NCBI RefSeq assembly: GCF_003003005.1
Contig: NZ_PVTR01000001.1
Coordinates: forward strand, 203,108 to 267,107
Direction of reading: 5' to 3'
Origin: Mongoliibacter ruber
GTDB lineage: Bacteria; Bacteroidota; Bacteroidia; Cytophagales; Cyclobacteriaceae
Length of the DNA: 64,000 nucleotides
Shown here in pieces: positions 37,445-46,524 of the stretch. Positions within the stretch are counted from its first letter, which is position 1; every line of letters starts with the position of its first letter. Both the position numbers and the translations under genes were made by a program. Below the pieces are notes generated by a model that made no database searches, had not been told where the DNA came from, and saw nothing but the letters and a program-made list of their open reading frames with translations.

Positions 37445-37678
37445 TTAGGGATGTGAAGAGCAAAGGCCTATCCTCAGGGTATCTCCCTTATGAATCGGGT
37501 ATGGATAGTGGATAAGAAAGTGGCTGCTGGTAGTAGCTTCTTGGGTGGATGAGCTGTACACTTTCACATAGTCATGAAAGACTTCTGAGACTATCAGGGT
37601 ATTATTGATGGCAAAGTGCCTGAGGGTGGAAGGACTGCAGGAGGTGATAAGAAAGAGGGAAAGGATCAGCTTTTTCAT
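37445..37678 (-). CDS. very small phage lipoprotein
   Basis: 77 residues: MKKLILSLFLITSC is a perfect lipoprotein signal (Cys14), followed by a small beta-rich domain. A hairpin (TGTGAGTG / CACTCACA, about 37695-37713) lies just before the start. The ATG at 37678 was chosen; the longer frame from 37750 would read through the hairpin and terminator. No family recognised. Confidence 0.55.
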   Translation of the reverse strand: MKKLILSLFLITSCSPSTLRHFAINNTLIVSEVFHDYVKVYSSSTQEATTSSHFLIHYPYPIHKGDTLRIGLCSSHP

Positions 37679-37740
37679 TTTGTTTGGCTTTAAGATGTGA
37701 GTGAAGACACTCACATCGGCGTCTCTTGAGCCTAAAATGA

Positions 37741-37765
37741 AAAATACCATCCGGAAGGGATGGTA
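37741..37765 (-). terminator. rho-independent terminator
   Basis: TACCATCC / GGATGGTA stem, 5-nt loop and TTTTT on the minus strand, about 30 bp after the 62-residue gene. Confidence 0.8.
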
Positions 37766-37795
37766 CAGATATTTGATGAAATTCCGATTAGAGGA

Positions 37796-37984
37796 TTAAT
37801 CCTCTAAGCCGTCTGGATGGGGTTCGTTGAAGATCCAAGTTGTTTGGTACACATATGATGGTTCAATGACCCATGGACCTGTTGGGTTTTTGTATTGTTG
37901 GAAAATAAGCTCTGCCTGTTGCACATCTGAAAGAGATGGGATGATTTGGTCAAAGTTCTGCGGAGTAACTGTTAGATTTTTCAT
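37796..37984 (-). CDS. 62-residue hypothetical protein behind leader copy 1
   Basis: A short protein (MKNLTVTPQNFDQIIPSLSD start; aromatic-rich middle with PWVIEPSYVYQTTW). Not recognised. The ATG at 37984 lies exactly where the duplicated leader ends. The stop codon sits in an 18-bp perfect palindrome (TAGAGGATTAATCCTCTA) and a terminator follows, so it seems to be a one-gene transcription unit. Confidence 0.6.
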   Translation of the reverse strand: MKNLTVTPQNFDQIIPSLSDVQQAELIFQQYKNPTGPWVIEPSYVYQTTWIFNEPHPDGLED

Positions 37985-38160
37985 GGCTTTTTGATTGAGG
38001 GTTTGAAATTTATTTGCCGGTGAAAAGACCGGCTGATCAGCTACCCAAGCCAAGTACAGCGATAAAAAACCAGGAAGGCTTCCTCTGGAAAACCTTGTTT
38101 TGATATTGATGGCAGCGCGAATACTTTGCTGTAGAAGACAGTCGGCCACCTTTGCAAAGA
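37985..38160 (-). repeat. duplicated leader element, copy 1
   Basis: Diverged copy of the sequence at 62988-63175. Shared blocks in the same order are the palindromic core GGAAGGCTTCCT (38073-38084), the flanking GGAAAACC and TGTTTT, a CCAAGnCAAG-like block, an ATGGC-GCGC block and a TTTGCA block at the far end. A gene-proximal hairpin GCCGGT/ACCGGC (38016-38033) sits where copy 2 has CCTGA/TCAGG. The core starts 89 bp before the start codon. It is probably a promoter-leader region. Confidence 0.7.
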
Positions 38161-38292
38161 AATATTTCTACAACCCGTCAATCTTCCGAAAAGCCAAGTA
38201 AAAAGTATATTCGCAGACAATCCAAGTCAACCGTATCAGAAAAGCACAGGCATACTTTTCCATATAAAAACAATGGTCTATATTATTGACAT

Positions 38293-38553
38293 ATGAATGA
38301 CAATCAAATCAACAAAGAAGCCCTAAGGAAGGAACTGGTGGAAATCCGTGACCGGATATCTGCCAAGATTACCAACATCGTCTTTACTAATCAGAAATTA
38401 CCATTTGACAGGCTATCAAATGGAAGGCAACTGAAGGAGCTGGTAATTATATCTATCAATGCAATCGATCAGGGTAAGGATAAGGAGTTGAATGATTATA
38501 TTAGGGAGTTAAAAAAAAGAGGAATTCAAATTAAATGTAATGAAGAAACCTAA
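38293..38553 (+). CDS. small helical protein of the plus-strand cassette
   Basis: 86 residues, nearly all helical and highly charged (ALRKELVEIRDRISAKITNI, then GKDKELNDYIRELKKRGIQ). No family recognised. It is transcribed against the phage structural genes and overlaps the following membrane-protein gene by 14 bp, so the two are probably translated together. The local DNA is richer in AT than its neighbours. Confidence 0.65.
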   Translation: MNDNQINKEALRKELVEIRDRISAKITNIVFTNQKLPFDRLSNGRQLKELVIISINAIDQGKDKELNDYIRELKKRGIQIKCNEET

Positions 38554-39292
38554 ATTCTTATTTGCTTTGTATAAGTTTAGTTGGGTATGGGTAACAATTT
38601 TTGGCTTATCTATAATTGGGTCTGCTTTTATAGCTTATTTTTCAGAAGTTCCAGAGGTATGTCCATTTGGATATGAAACTGGTTTATTCTTAATGCCTCT
38701 ATTCAATTCTTTGTTAATAACTATCCCAGTTTTCTTTTTCACTTCTCATTTGCAAGATTCAAAAGTAAAAATAGAGGCTTTAGAATTTATGGAAGCTTTC
38801 AGGAAGAGTGTATTAGAAATTTTAGAATTCGCTCATAAATGTTCAGAAGATAATTCTAGGGAATTAAACTTAAATGAAGAAAATTTAATGGACAAAATTA
38901 CAATTTCTGTATCACCTTCATTATTAAACAAATCCTATCAAAAAGGAAAAAATGGTGAACTATTGGAAAATGAAGAGTGGCTTTTAATTCTTATCAAATC
39001 TTCAGCCTTTTTGATTTCTTCAGACAAAAGTTATACAGTTTATAAAGGATTTTTCCAAACAATAAGCTTTTTTGAAATGATCGAAAGCGATTTAACTAAG
39101 CCATTCAAGATTATTTCAAATGATTCAATTGAAGCAGCCCAAAATTCTTTAGAACAGGAGAAACTTATCGCGATAAATATTTTTTTAAAGAACCTTCTTC
39201 ACGTTTTAGATAAAATTAATGAAGATAGAATGGGGAAAAACGAGGATTACATAAAATTTCTAGAAATTTTGTCAAAATTGAAAAAAGATTAA
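38540..39292 (+). CDS. two-helix membrane protein of the plus-strand cassette
   Basis: 250 residues: transmembrane helices at about 13-35 and 45-68, then a long cytoplasmic helical domain with acidic stretches. Not recognised. The layout (N-terminal membrane helices plus soluble helical domain, cooperating with a small upstream protein, in an inverted cassette inside a prophage tail region) is that of a moron gene; superinfection exclusion or anti-phage defence is a hypothesis only. The stop overlaps the convergent 56-residue gene by 4 bp. Confidence 0.7.
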   Translation: MKKPKFLFALYKFSWVWVTIFGLSIIGSAFIAYFSEVPEVCPFGYETGLFLMPLFNSLLITIPVFFFTSHLQDSKVKIEALEFMEAFRKSVLEILEFAHKCSEDNSRELNLNEENLMDKITISVSPSLLNKSYQKGKNGELLENEEWLLILIKSSAFLISSDKSYTVYKGFFQTISFFEMIESDLTKPFKIISNDSIEAAQNSLEQEKLIAINIFLKNLLHVLDKINEDRMGKNEDYIKFLEILSKLKKD

Positions 39293-39459
39293 TTCACCCT
39301 AGTATGCGAGATAATCTTACTCGGTTTTTTTATGCGGATTTTGAAGGTTACCTGGTCACCTTTTTTCACGGGAATTTTTTCCGGATAATTAAAAATCGTC
39401 AGCTCCGTATCACAGGGAGCAGTGAAAACTACAATGTTGCGCTTGTGTAGAGGTTTCAT
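39289..39459 (-). CDS. 56-residue basic hypothetical protein
   Basis: A short minus-strand frame with ATG at 39459: starts MKPLHKRNIVVFTAPCDTEL, then a beta-rich, Lys-rich region (PVKKGDQVTFKIRIKKPSK). It reads like a small folded SH3-like or cold-shock-sized protein rather than random translation. It lies on the strand of the phage structural genes, between the two inverted cassette genes, and may be a small tail-region gene around which they were inserted. No family recognised. Confidence 0.5.
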   Translation of the reverse strand: MKPLHKRNIVVFTAPCDTELTIFNYPEKIPVKKGDQVTFKIRIKKPSKIISHTRVN

Positions 39460-39518
39460 TTAAGAAATTTACAAATAATATTTTGTCAATTATATTTTTA
39501 ATCGGATATTATCTGGGG

Positions 39519-40142
39519 ATGGAAGAACTACTCAAAAATGAATTTTGGACTGTTGTAATCAATGGGGGTGCCAATTTGGTTATTGCTGGAGCTATGGTTC
39601 TTCAGACAATTATATTTTTGGTGACTTTTTTCATTGGTTTCAACTATCTTAAAGACCATGACAAGAAATTAAAGATTGAGAATAGACAAAAAATCATCAT
39701 TGAATCCTTAATCATAGTTTCAAAATTAAGCCAAGATGTTATTAAAATCTATCAGGTTGAATTCAAAGATTATTTTGATGAATCAGATAATTATGAACTT
39801 CATGAGGCATTAAAAGAGGTCAGATCTGATTTAATACAAAAGCGAAAATCTGAAAGTATATTGGAAGAAAAGTTTGAACAACTTGAAATTTATGCAGGTA
39901 TTCTAAAAAGTCCGGAATACGATGAAGCTTTACTAAAGTGCACAGATTTAATGATGGATCTAAAAGAACATATTGATTATTTTTTTGATTTACTTGAAGA
40001 TGTTCTACTTAAAAATGCATACATCCAAATATTGGAATTGACTTACAATTATACAGACAATATGCCTTCACCAAAAATCAATGAATTTTTATTTCGAATC
40101 CATAAATTAAAGATACAGTTATTGGGGCTATACCATTCATAA
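39519..40142 (+). CDS. single-helix membrane protein of the plus-strand cassette
   Basis: 207 residues: a transmembrane helix at about 17-40 (LVIAGAMVLQTIIFLVTFFI), then an almost fully helical cytoplasmic domain with coiled-coil features (QKRKSESILEEKFEQLEIY). Not recognised. Same general layout as the 250-residue protein but no clear sequence match. The ATG at 39519 was chosen over a TTG at 39483. It converges on the tail genes at 40158. Confidence 0.65.
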   Translation: MEELLKNEFWTVVINGGANLVIAGAMVLQTIIFLVTFFIGFNYLKDHDKKLKIENRQKIIIESLIIVSKLSQDVIKIYQVEFKDYFDESDNYELHEALKEVRSDLIQKRKSESILEEKFEQLEIYAGILKSPEYDEALLKCTDLMMDLKEHIDYFFDLLEDVLLKNAYIQILELTYNYTDNMPSPKINEFLFRIHKLKIQLLGLYHS

Positions 40143-40157
40143 TTTATAGACTCATTT

Positions 40158-40472
40158 CTACTTAATCTGAGCTTCAATTTCTTTTTCCACCTCATATATT
40201 ACAAGGTCAGTAAGGTTATTGATTTTTTTGATTGAGGACTTGAAAAATTCCAAATCGCTTTCATCCAATTCAACCTCACCTTTGTCATGTAGCCTCAGAG
40301 CTATTGACATATTTTTTGCTGCATTGCCGGAATTGATCTGACACAATGCAGATGCGATAGTATCATTAAGGAATATTGGATTTCCTTGATCATCAATAGC
40401 TGGCTTTCCAAATACCAAAAGCTGTTTTTTAAGATTGATTTTTTTATGATTGTAAGTTTTAAGCTTTGTCAA
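40158..40472 (-). CDS. small phage protein after the fibre gene
   Basis: 104 residues, helical C-terminal half (FLNDTIASALCQINSGNAAK, then LHDKGEVELDESDLEFFKS). The pattern resembles small genes found beside tail or fibre genes in other prophages, but I cannot name a family. It overlaps the upstream gene by 14 bp. Confidence 0.6.
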   Translation of the reverse strand: MTKLKTYNHKKINLKKQLLVFGKPAIDDQGNPIFLNDTIASALCQINSGNAAKNMSIALRLHDKGEVELDESDLEFFKSSIKKINNLTDLVIYEVEKEIEAQIK

Positions 40473-40854
40473 ATCTGTTATATGAATCTAATATTTGTGC
40501 AGCCTGCATGATGATCGCAGGCAATGGAGTAGATTGAATCGCAGTCATCCAAAAGGTATATTCTGGAATTCCGCTTTCCAAAGCAGATTGGTAGTCTTCA
40601 TCGTTTTCGAAGTTTTCGGGAACAATAAGAACACCTTGCTGAGTGACTAGATTATTATCAGAAATTGGGGTGATTACTCTTCTATCCTGATTTATGTCAG
40701 GGTCATCAATAAGATTATCTTCACTGTCAAGGTGCCTGACTATCCAAACTATGTTGGCAAACTTACCTTGATTGGTCATCGAGTTGATTCCCTCCCAAAT
40801 GACAATTCTTTTTTCACCTGCTCTACTGCCTGATATTTGAATCTGTAGTTCCAT
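40459..40854 (-). CDS. hypothetical phage protein following the tail fibre
   Basis: 131 residues, starting MELQIQISGSRAGEKRIVIW; beta-rich first part and an acidic middle (LDSEDNLIDDPDINQDRRVI), then PEYTFWMTAIQSTPLPAIIM. Two bp separate it from the upstream fibre gene. It may be a fibre-associated or chaperone protein; this rests on position only. Confidence 0.55.
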   Translation of the reverse strand: MELQIQISGSRAGEKRIVIWEGINSMTNQGKFANIVWIVRHLDSEDNLIDDPDINQDRRVITPISDNNLVTQQGVLIVPENFENDEDYQSALESGIPEYTFWMTAIQSTPLPAIIMQAAQILDSYNRFDKA

Positions 40855-40856
40855 AA

Positions 40857-42731
40857 TTATCCCGCTGAAATTTTTACAATACCTCCATCATTCCAAAGTG
40901 CTCCAGCAATTAGAGGATTCGTAGTGGGCATATTACTAGAAATCATCATACCATTTCCTCTAAACTCAAATCTACTTAAACCCTGTAAATTAATAAATTC
41001 AATAATAGGTGCTGTCGTAGAATTTGCACCTCCTGCAAACGTGTTTGACCCAGTAGTACCAGCTTGCCCTCCTGCTTTTATTATCTGAAAACCTTGCATA
41101 ACCCATCTGTTTTGATTTTTGTCATACATGAAATCAATGTAGTAACCACTCAAAACCCTTCCATTTCCGTTCAGTCCAATAATTCTGTTGTTTGCACTTG
41201 AAAAAGTACTATTTCCTCTAAATGTGCAAAATGTGCCATTCGAAACAATAACCCTTAAAAATTCACTTATTGTTGGTAAAAAACCGGTAATATCTGTACT
41301 GGCAGTAATGATCAAAACATCTGTAGGCGTTTCTAAATTATCCAATCTTCCAACCGTTGAAATGATTGTTTTTTCTGTCAAATTAATTCCACCCCCAGAA
41401 CCACCACTGGGACCTTCCGCACCTCTAATGTTGGTAGCTTCCGCTATATCAGTCACATATCCAGTAGAGCCTATATACAACCCAGTGGTTGGCTTTGGTC
41501 CCGAACCACCAAACCAATCTAGAACTTGTTGAACTACCCTTTCCCCATCTACTAGATTTGCGATTATCGGATTCCATGCATTTTCCCCAGCCTCACCTGG
41601 AATCAAATCAGCAATCGTAGCAAATGGATTTGAACCTGATGGACTGTCAGCAGCCTCAAGCCCATCAACAATATCCTCATCCAGTTCCAATCCCACTTTT
41701 AATTCCTCAAACTCATACTGATCACCATCAGGCAAAGCCTCTAAATCTGGAGGCAAGTGATTGTAAGTGATCCGGCTGGCTACATTGGCTATAATCGGTA
41801 CCCAGTGTCGATTCTGGGATCGGTTGGTTCGGATGAAAATCCCGACATTCTCCGCTGCGTCTACTGCTTTGATCTCTGCATTCTGAAGCTGTCCATCATA
41901 GTTGAATGAGTATCCTACCAGATTTCCGGAGCTATTGATATTGACATAACAAAAACATTCAACATAGACGATCTCATCTGCTGAGTTGGTGGCCATGTAC
42001 AGGAATGAAAACCGAACCTGTCCGGAGACTGATTTGGTTACCTGGCATATCTGATTCCATTGATTGTTGACTCCAACAGAGTTGTAGACGTTAAGGCGGT
42101 CTTTTCTCCAAGACCTTACACGGCCATTGACATCAAATACTGCGGGGAGGGGAATGCCTTCCTGTGAGGCTTGCTTTTTGACCCTAAAATCTGATTCTAT
42201 GGATTGCTCGGATGTGGCTGACTTGGAGATGAAGTCGGAGAGATCGGGAGCGCCCGGATCTACATCGTTGCTGCCGTCAGGATTCCTGTTGACCGTGGCC
42301 AAGAGGATATGTCCATCGGGAATATTGGGGAAAAGGCTGTTTCCTTCGTCATCCACTATGCCCGGAACATAGATAATCTTGGCTACATTCTCGCCTCCTA
42401 CCTCTTCGAAGTAACCCAAGAAAACATCCGGTCGGGTGACGTCAGGATGTGGGGCTTCGATGGCTACTTCCGTGAATCCGGGCTGGAATATCTCGAATTC
42501 TATTACCCAGGCGTATTCATCCAGTTCCGCGGTGGTGGCACTGGTGATGTCAAGTGTACCTGCATTGAGCAAGCCGTTTCTCGGGCGGTTGTCCTGGTCG
42601 ATCTGGTTGCGGATGGATCGGGCAAAGCCTGTGGAATTGTTTCTCGCCAATAATATAGCCGCACGGATACGCTTGTACTGCTCTCCTGGAAGGAGCCTGT
42701 GAAGTTCATCAGAAAAGCGGGCATTGCTCAT
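40857..42731 (-). CDS. putative tail fibre / receptor-binding protein
   Basis: 624 residues. The N-terminal part begins MSNARFSDELHRLLPGEQYK, a middle region is rich in Asp/Gly/Pro, and there is a short glycine-rich linker (ESPSGGSGGG-like) near residue 445. The C-terminus ends in a fibre-tip pattern (GALWNDGGIVKISAG). Position (after the tail-hub gene, overlapping it by 4 bp) and architecture support a host-binding fibre. Confidence 0.65.
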   Translation of the reverse strand: MSNARFSDELHRLLPGEQYKRIRAAILLARNNSTGFARSIRNQIDQDNRPRNGLLNAGTLDITSATTAELDEYAWVIEFEIFQPGFTEVAIEAPHPDVTRPDVFLGYFEEVGGENVAKIIYVPGIVDDEGNSLFPNIPDGHILLATVNRNPDGSNDVDPGAPDLSDFISKSATSEQSIESDFRVKKQASQEGIPLPAVFDVNGRVRSWRKDRLNVYNSVGVNNQWNQICQVTKSVSGQVRFSFLYMATNSADEIVYVECFCYVNINSSGNLVGYSFNYDGQLQNAEIKAVDAAENVGIFIRTNRSQNRHWVPIIANVASRITYNHLPPDLEALPDGDQYEFEELKVGLELDEDIVDGLEAADSPSGSNPFATIADLIPGEAGENAWNPIIANLVDGERVVQQVLDWFGGSGPKPTTGLYIGSTGYVTDIAEATNIRGAEGPSGGSGGGINLTEKTIISTVGRLDNLETPTDVLIITASTDITGFLPTISEFLRVIVSNGTFCTFRGNSTFSSANNRIIGLNGNGRVLSGYYIDFMYDKNQNRWVMQGFQIIKAGGQAGTTGSNTFAGGANSTTAPIIEFINLQGLSRFEFRGNGMMISSNMPTTNPLIAGALWNDGGIVKISAG

Positions 42732-45340
42732 ATCTTAATCTTGTATAGTTTGGCTTTGGCGAGTGCAAATTCCTCAAAGGTGTTGGTCACTTCATTTTCC
42801 TTGATCAGGTAATCAATATTAACGATTCGGATCTTGGAAGTGCTGGACAGCCTTCTGAGCATGGATTCATTGAGTTTGAGGGTGCAGCCGAGCAGCTTTC
42901 CGCCTTTGAGTGTGCTTTCGGTATATCTCCAATAAGGATAGATATCGGGGCCTCTCAGGTCTAGGTCGTACTGATCCGGAGTGGCCAGTTCCTTGGCATT
43001 GTAGCGGGTCGATGAGGCGAATGCATAGGGATAGTCATTGCTGTCGGGCTGTGCTCCGTAGAATGCGGTCAGGCGAAGTCCTGTCTCACGGTTGAACAGG
43101 TTGATCTCGGGTTGCCAGGCGGTCATTTCTATGGACGGCATTTTCCGGTTGTTGAAATAGCCGTCGACCATGGGCACGGCTCCGCATTCCCAAGCAACCC
43201 TTTTTTCCGTATCATCATCCTGCTGCACAAAGGCACGTATCTTCCATGAAGGCTCTTCCTCATTGTTGGGCGTGAGACGGAAGTAAGCCTTGAGACTGCG
43301 GACAAAGCATATCTCGTCTATCTCCGCATCCAATACCAACATGGCCATGTAATTATTGACCGTGTACTGAGGCGTGGGCAGCTCGCCGATATTGCCGTCC
43401 TGCATGATGGGATCGGGATTGGCGTAGGTGAAGCCGATTCCGTTTTCTTTGCCGTATTCGATCTCATATACCCTGCCGGCATGTTTGCTGAGGTCTAGGA
43501 TCTCGGGAGCGCGGTATATGGAGCGGACAAATCGGATTTCCACTTTGTTTTGCAAAATATTGAAATCATACCTGAGGTTGAGCCAGTTTTTGAGGCCTTT
43601 CAGAAACTCGGTGATGGACATGTCCGGCACATGGTTACGCAACCTGATATTGAAATCATGCACGTTTTCGTAGCGGTATATGATCTGATCCGGCTCTGCG
43701 TCGCCCATGTGAACCCTAAGGCCTGTCCGTCGGGTTTCCACACCGTTTTCGCTTACCTGGACATAGTCCAAAGTCCTGTTGTTGTACACCAGTATTTTTT
43801 TGACGAGATCCGATTCAAAGAATTCTCCCGTGACTTCTATTTTGAGATGTTCAAAAACAGTCCTGACGATATCGGTCAGGTAGATCATGGGAATGAGGGT
43901 ATTGGCCCAGAGGAAGGATTCAGAGAAAGTCTGGTAGGAAATATTGGAATAGTATAACCTGCCCAGCTCATCGTACCTGTTGACTATGCCGTCAAAAATG
44001 GGATTGCTGTCATCGTATAGGTTACGGTTGTAGAATTGCGGGAAAGCGATCCTGTTGGCTTCGTCAGATTCATTGTAAGCGCCCATGTCGAACCGTCTTG
44101 AGGTCAGTCTTCTGGCGCGTGTGAATCTGCTGTTGGCGTCTGTAGGCTGTAGGGTCATCGTAGTGGGGGTGGTGGTATCCCATGCGATGATCTTGGACAG
44201 TTCATCCTCCAGGTCATCAGAATACTGGATGGTGACCTGAAGGTTGAATCCCAAGCCTTCGAGGTAGTCGGCCATGGCCTCTAGCATTTCGATATGCGTT
44301 TCAAATTCAGCTTTGAACCATATTCTGACGATTCCATTCACAGAAAGTCTCACGTCGGTATAACTGAAGCGGATCTCATGTCCACCTACAGCGACGCTGG
44401 GTCTGTCCAGTTCGATGATGTCGTCCTCTTCGTAGCATTCTGCCAGTTTTTTGGTTTTGTTCTGTTCGATGAAGAAACCGGACTGAAAGACAAAAACCGC
44501 CCGGATGGTATTTTCCTGACCTGTGAGGATATTGAGAAAACCACGGTAGAGCCGGTTGCCATGTCCCCAGAGTTCGGCAGGAATGTCATTGGAAAAATCG
44601 CCCTTGCTGGCAGGATCATCCGGAAGTTTGAGGGCGAGCCTTATTTTTTCCGAAAGTGTAATCGACACCGGGAAGGAATATTCACCTTCGAAATCAGCTG
44701 AAAAGAGGTTGGTCACCAATCTCTGCGTGATGTTGGGAAGGGAGATCTGCACGCCTCTGATGCGTATTTCAAGCGGATAGGCATTGTCGGCGATGAAAGT
44801 CTCTATCTCTTCAGGTTCGGGTTCCGGAGGTGTCTCCTGCTCAAAGTTGGCGACCAGAATCGAACTGGCAGCAGGAATGGTATAGGTAAAGAAATTGTTT
44901 TCGGATATAATGTCACCATTGCGCGTCCAGTTGACAAAATTCCATCCTGTGTTGGCTGTTGCCTGAATATTGACTGTATCTCCTACCTCATAAGGAGCTC
45001 CACCTGTGAGGTTGGCGACCGTGCCGCCACTGGAAGGGCTGGCCTGAAGGATAAGGGAATAAGTCGGAGGTCCGAGAGGGGGGATGTTGTCGGGAAGAAA
45101 GGTGACAGAAGGCGGGTCTACATCAGGGCCATTATAAAACCACTGGTCGCCCGTGAACCTGTCCGTAAAGACAAGCTGGTTGAGTGCCATCTCAAATTCC
45201 GATCCACCGACTATGGTCGTTTGCTGTACCGTCTTGGATACCGTGTCAAAGTACCAAAGGTCGAAAATCTCGTTTTCGGGGATTTCTGGCGTGGTGACAT
45301 AATTGCCGGTTCCGCGTTGCTTGAGGTATCTCCAGGTCAT
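42728..45340 (-). CDS. large tail-tip / hub protein with an InlB-type repeat
   Basis: 870 residues. After a small N-terminal domain comes a Listeria-Bacteroides (InlB B-repeat-like) module at about 100-170: GGTVANLTGGAPYEVGDTV, ATANTGWNFVNWTRNGD and a closing ILVANFEQ strand. A Pro/Glu linker (PPEPEPEEIE) leads to a long mixed region with MSITEFLKGLKNWLNLRYDF and DYLEGLGFNLQVTIQYSD that looks like a baseplate-hub or tail-associated protein. It overlaps its neighbours by 4 bp on both sides. The repeat module may bind sugars on the host surface. Confidence 0.65.
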   Translation of the reverse strand: MTWRYLKQRGTGNYVTTPEIPENEIFDLWYFDTVSKTVQQTTIVGGSEFEMALNQLVFTDRFTGDQWFYNGPDVDPPSVTFLPDNIPPLGPPTYSLILQASPSSGGTVANLTGGAPYEVGDTVNIQATANTGWNFVNWTRNGDIISENNFFTYTIPAASSILVANFEQETPPEPEPEEIETFIADNAYPLEIRIRGVQISLPNITQRLVTNLFSADFEGEYSFPVSITLSEKIRLALKLPDDPASKGDFSNDIPAELWGHGNRLYRGFLNILTGQENTIRAVFVFQSGFFIEQNKTKKLAECYEEDDIIELDRPSVAVGGHEIRFSYTDVRLSVNGIVRIWFKAEFETHIEMLEAMADYLEGLGFNLQVTIQYSDDLEDELSKIIAWDTTTPTTMTLQPTDANSRFTRARRLTSRRFDMGAYNESDEANRIAFPQFYNRNLYDDSNPIFDGIVNRYDELGRLYYSNISYQTFSESFLWANTLIPMIYLTDIVRTVFEHLKIEVTGEFFESDLVKKILVYNNRTLDYVQVSENGVETRRTGLRVHMGDAEPDQIIYRYENVHDFNIRLRNHVPDMSITEFLKGLKNWLNLRYDFNILQNKVEIRFVRSIYRAPEILDLSKHAGRVYEIEYGKENGIGFTYANPDPIMQDGNIGELPTPQYTVNNYMAMLVLDAEIDEICFVRSLKAYFRLTPNNEEEPSWKIRAFVQQDDDTEKRVAWECGAVPMVDGYFNNRKMPSIEMTAWQPEINLFNRETGLRLTAFYGAQPDSNDYPYAFASSTRYNAKELATPDQYDLDLRGPDIYPYWRYTESTLKGGKLLGCTLKLNESMLRRLSSTSKIRIVNIDYLIKENEVTNTFEEFALAKAKLYKIKI

Positions 45341-46452
45341 GATCGGCTAAGGGCGTGGTTGATGTGTGCAAATCGGGCAGAAATGGTCAGGCTATAGAAG
45401 AAATCACGGTCTTTGGCCAGTTGGTAGGAGGCATTTTCTATGACCAGCTTACGGAGATCAAGCGCGTCCATCAGGTAGGCCTGATTGCGGAGCGTGAGGT
45501 CTTTGAGGGCTTCTCTTTCCTTCAGTCCCATAAAACCGCTTCGGAGCACAAAGGAATCAGAGGAGCTTTGGTTGAAGGATTCAAAATTGCCTTCATCGAA
45601 GGCGGTGGGATCCAGCAACTGTCCTTCGAATACCTGTCCGTCATCGGTGTGGTTGGATTCGTTTTTGCCCAAGAGCGCCAAGGTGTCGAAGCCTCCGAGG
45701 CTGTTGGCATAGATCAGCTGGGCTTTGGCAGGTCGGGAAATTAACTTATAGGTTAATTTTTCGGCAGTGCCCGTGAGTCCCGTGATGGTGAATTCGATAT
45801 TGGCGATGGTCTTGGCCACCGCTGGAATCCCGTAGTAGATGGCCACGGGACGGTTGGCCGTGAGTGCTCCGAGGGCTACATTTCCGGCTTGATCGGTGCC
45901 ATCCGTGAAGTTGATCGTAGCGGCCAAAGTAGCTGTGCCAGTGCTCAGCGGCAGGATGGACAGGAGTATCTTTTCATTCTGACTGTAATGTCTGGATAGT
46001 GGTTTGGTGGTCTGAAAGAGGTAGGCTTTGCCCGTCAGGTCTATGCCATTGTCCAGGTAACTGGATCCCGCAAGCCAGGCGAGTGCCGTGCTGCTGGTGG
46101 TGTAGGATTCCGCGCCTTCGCCATCTATGACCAACCGGTACCGTAACCTGTATTGCAGGATACTGTTGGCAATGGGCTGTACTCCCGATACCGAAGGATG
46201 GGGAGGAGTGGCTTTGAGTGCCCCGATCAGGGCACGGTTGATGACCACGGCCGCTTCCTCTGTGGTCTGGTCAAAGGGATTGAGATATTCGGCTACCGCT
46301 TCCCAATCGGCCTCTCCAAAAGTCCGCTCTACTTCAAGGATACATTCGATTTCGGCAGGAAGATCAGCGGGAAGGCCGGATGTTTCGAAAATGACTTTGA
46401 GTACATCTCTGACGGGATGGATGGCAGGGAGAGGGGATTTGAGAGAAGGCAT
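45337..46452 (-). CDS. tail-tip protein, hypothetical
   Basis: 371 residues, starting MPSLKSPLPAIHPVRDVLKV; mostly beta with Thr/Gly-rich strands (LPLSTGTATLAATINFTDGT). It looks like a distal-tail or adhesin component but no family is certain. It is the first of three tightly overlapping tail-tip genes. A short A-rich segment and a poly-G cluster precede its start. Confidence 0.6.
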   Translation of the reverse strand: MPSLKSPLPAIHPVRDVLKVIFETSGLPADLPAEIECILEVERTFGEADWEAVAEYLNPFDQTTEEAAVVINRALIGALKATPPHPSVSGVQPIANSILQYRLRYRLVIDGEGAESYTTSSTALAWLAGSSYLDNGIDLTGKAYLFQTTKPLSRHYSQNEKILLSILPLSTGTATLAATINFTDGTDQAGNVALGALTANRPVAIYYGIPAVAKTIANIEFTITGLTGTAEKLTYKLISRPAKAQLIYANSLGGFDTLALLGKNESNHTDDGQVFEGQLLDPTAFDEGNFESFNQSSSDSFVLRSGFMGLKEREALKDLTLRNQAYLMDALDLRKLVIENASYQLAKDRDFFYSLTISARFAHINHALSRS

Positions 46453-46524
46453 ATCTTTTTAAGAATCAAGAGACAAGAATCAAGAAACAAGACCGGGTCT
46501 GTGATACTAAGATATTGAGGTGGT

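Noticed and set aside
37985..38149. N-terminal extension of the 62-residue gene
   Set aside because: It would translate the duplicated leader; the MKN start at 37984 matches the position of the start in the second copy.
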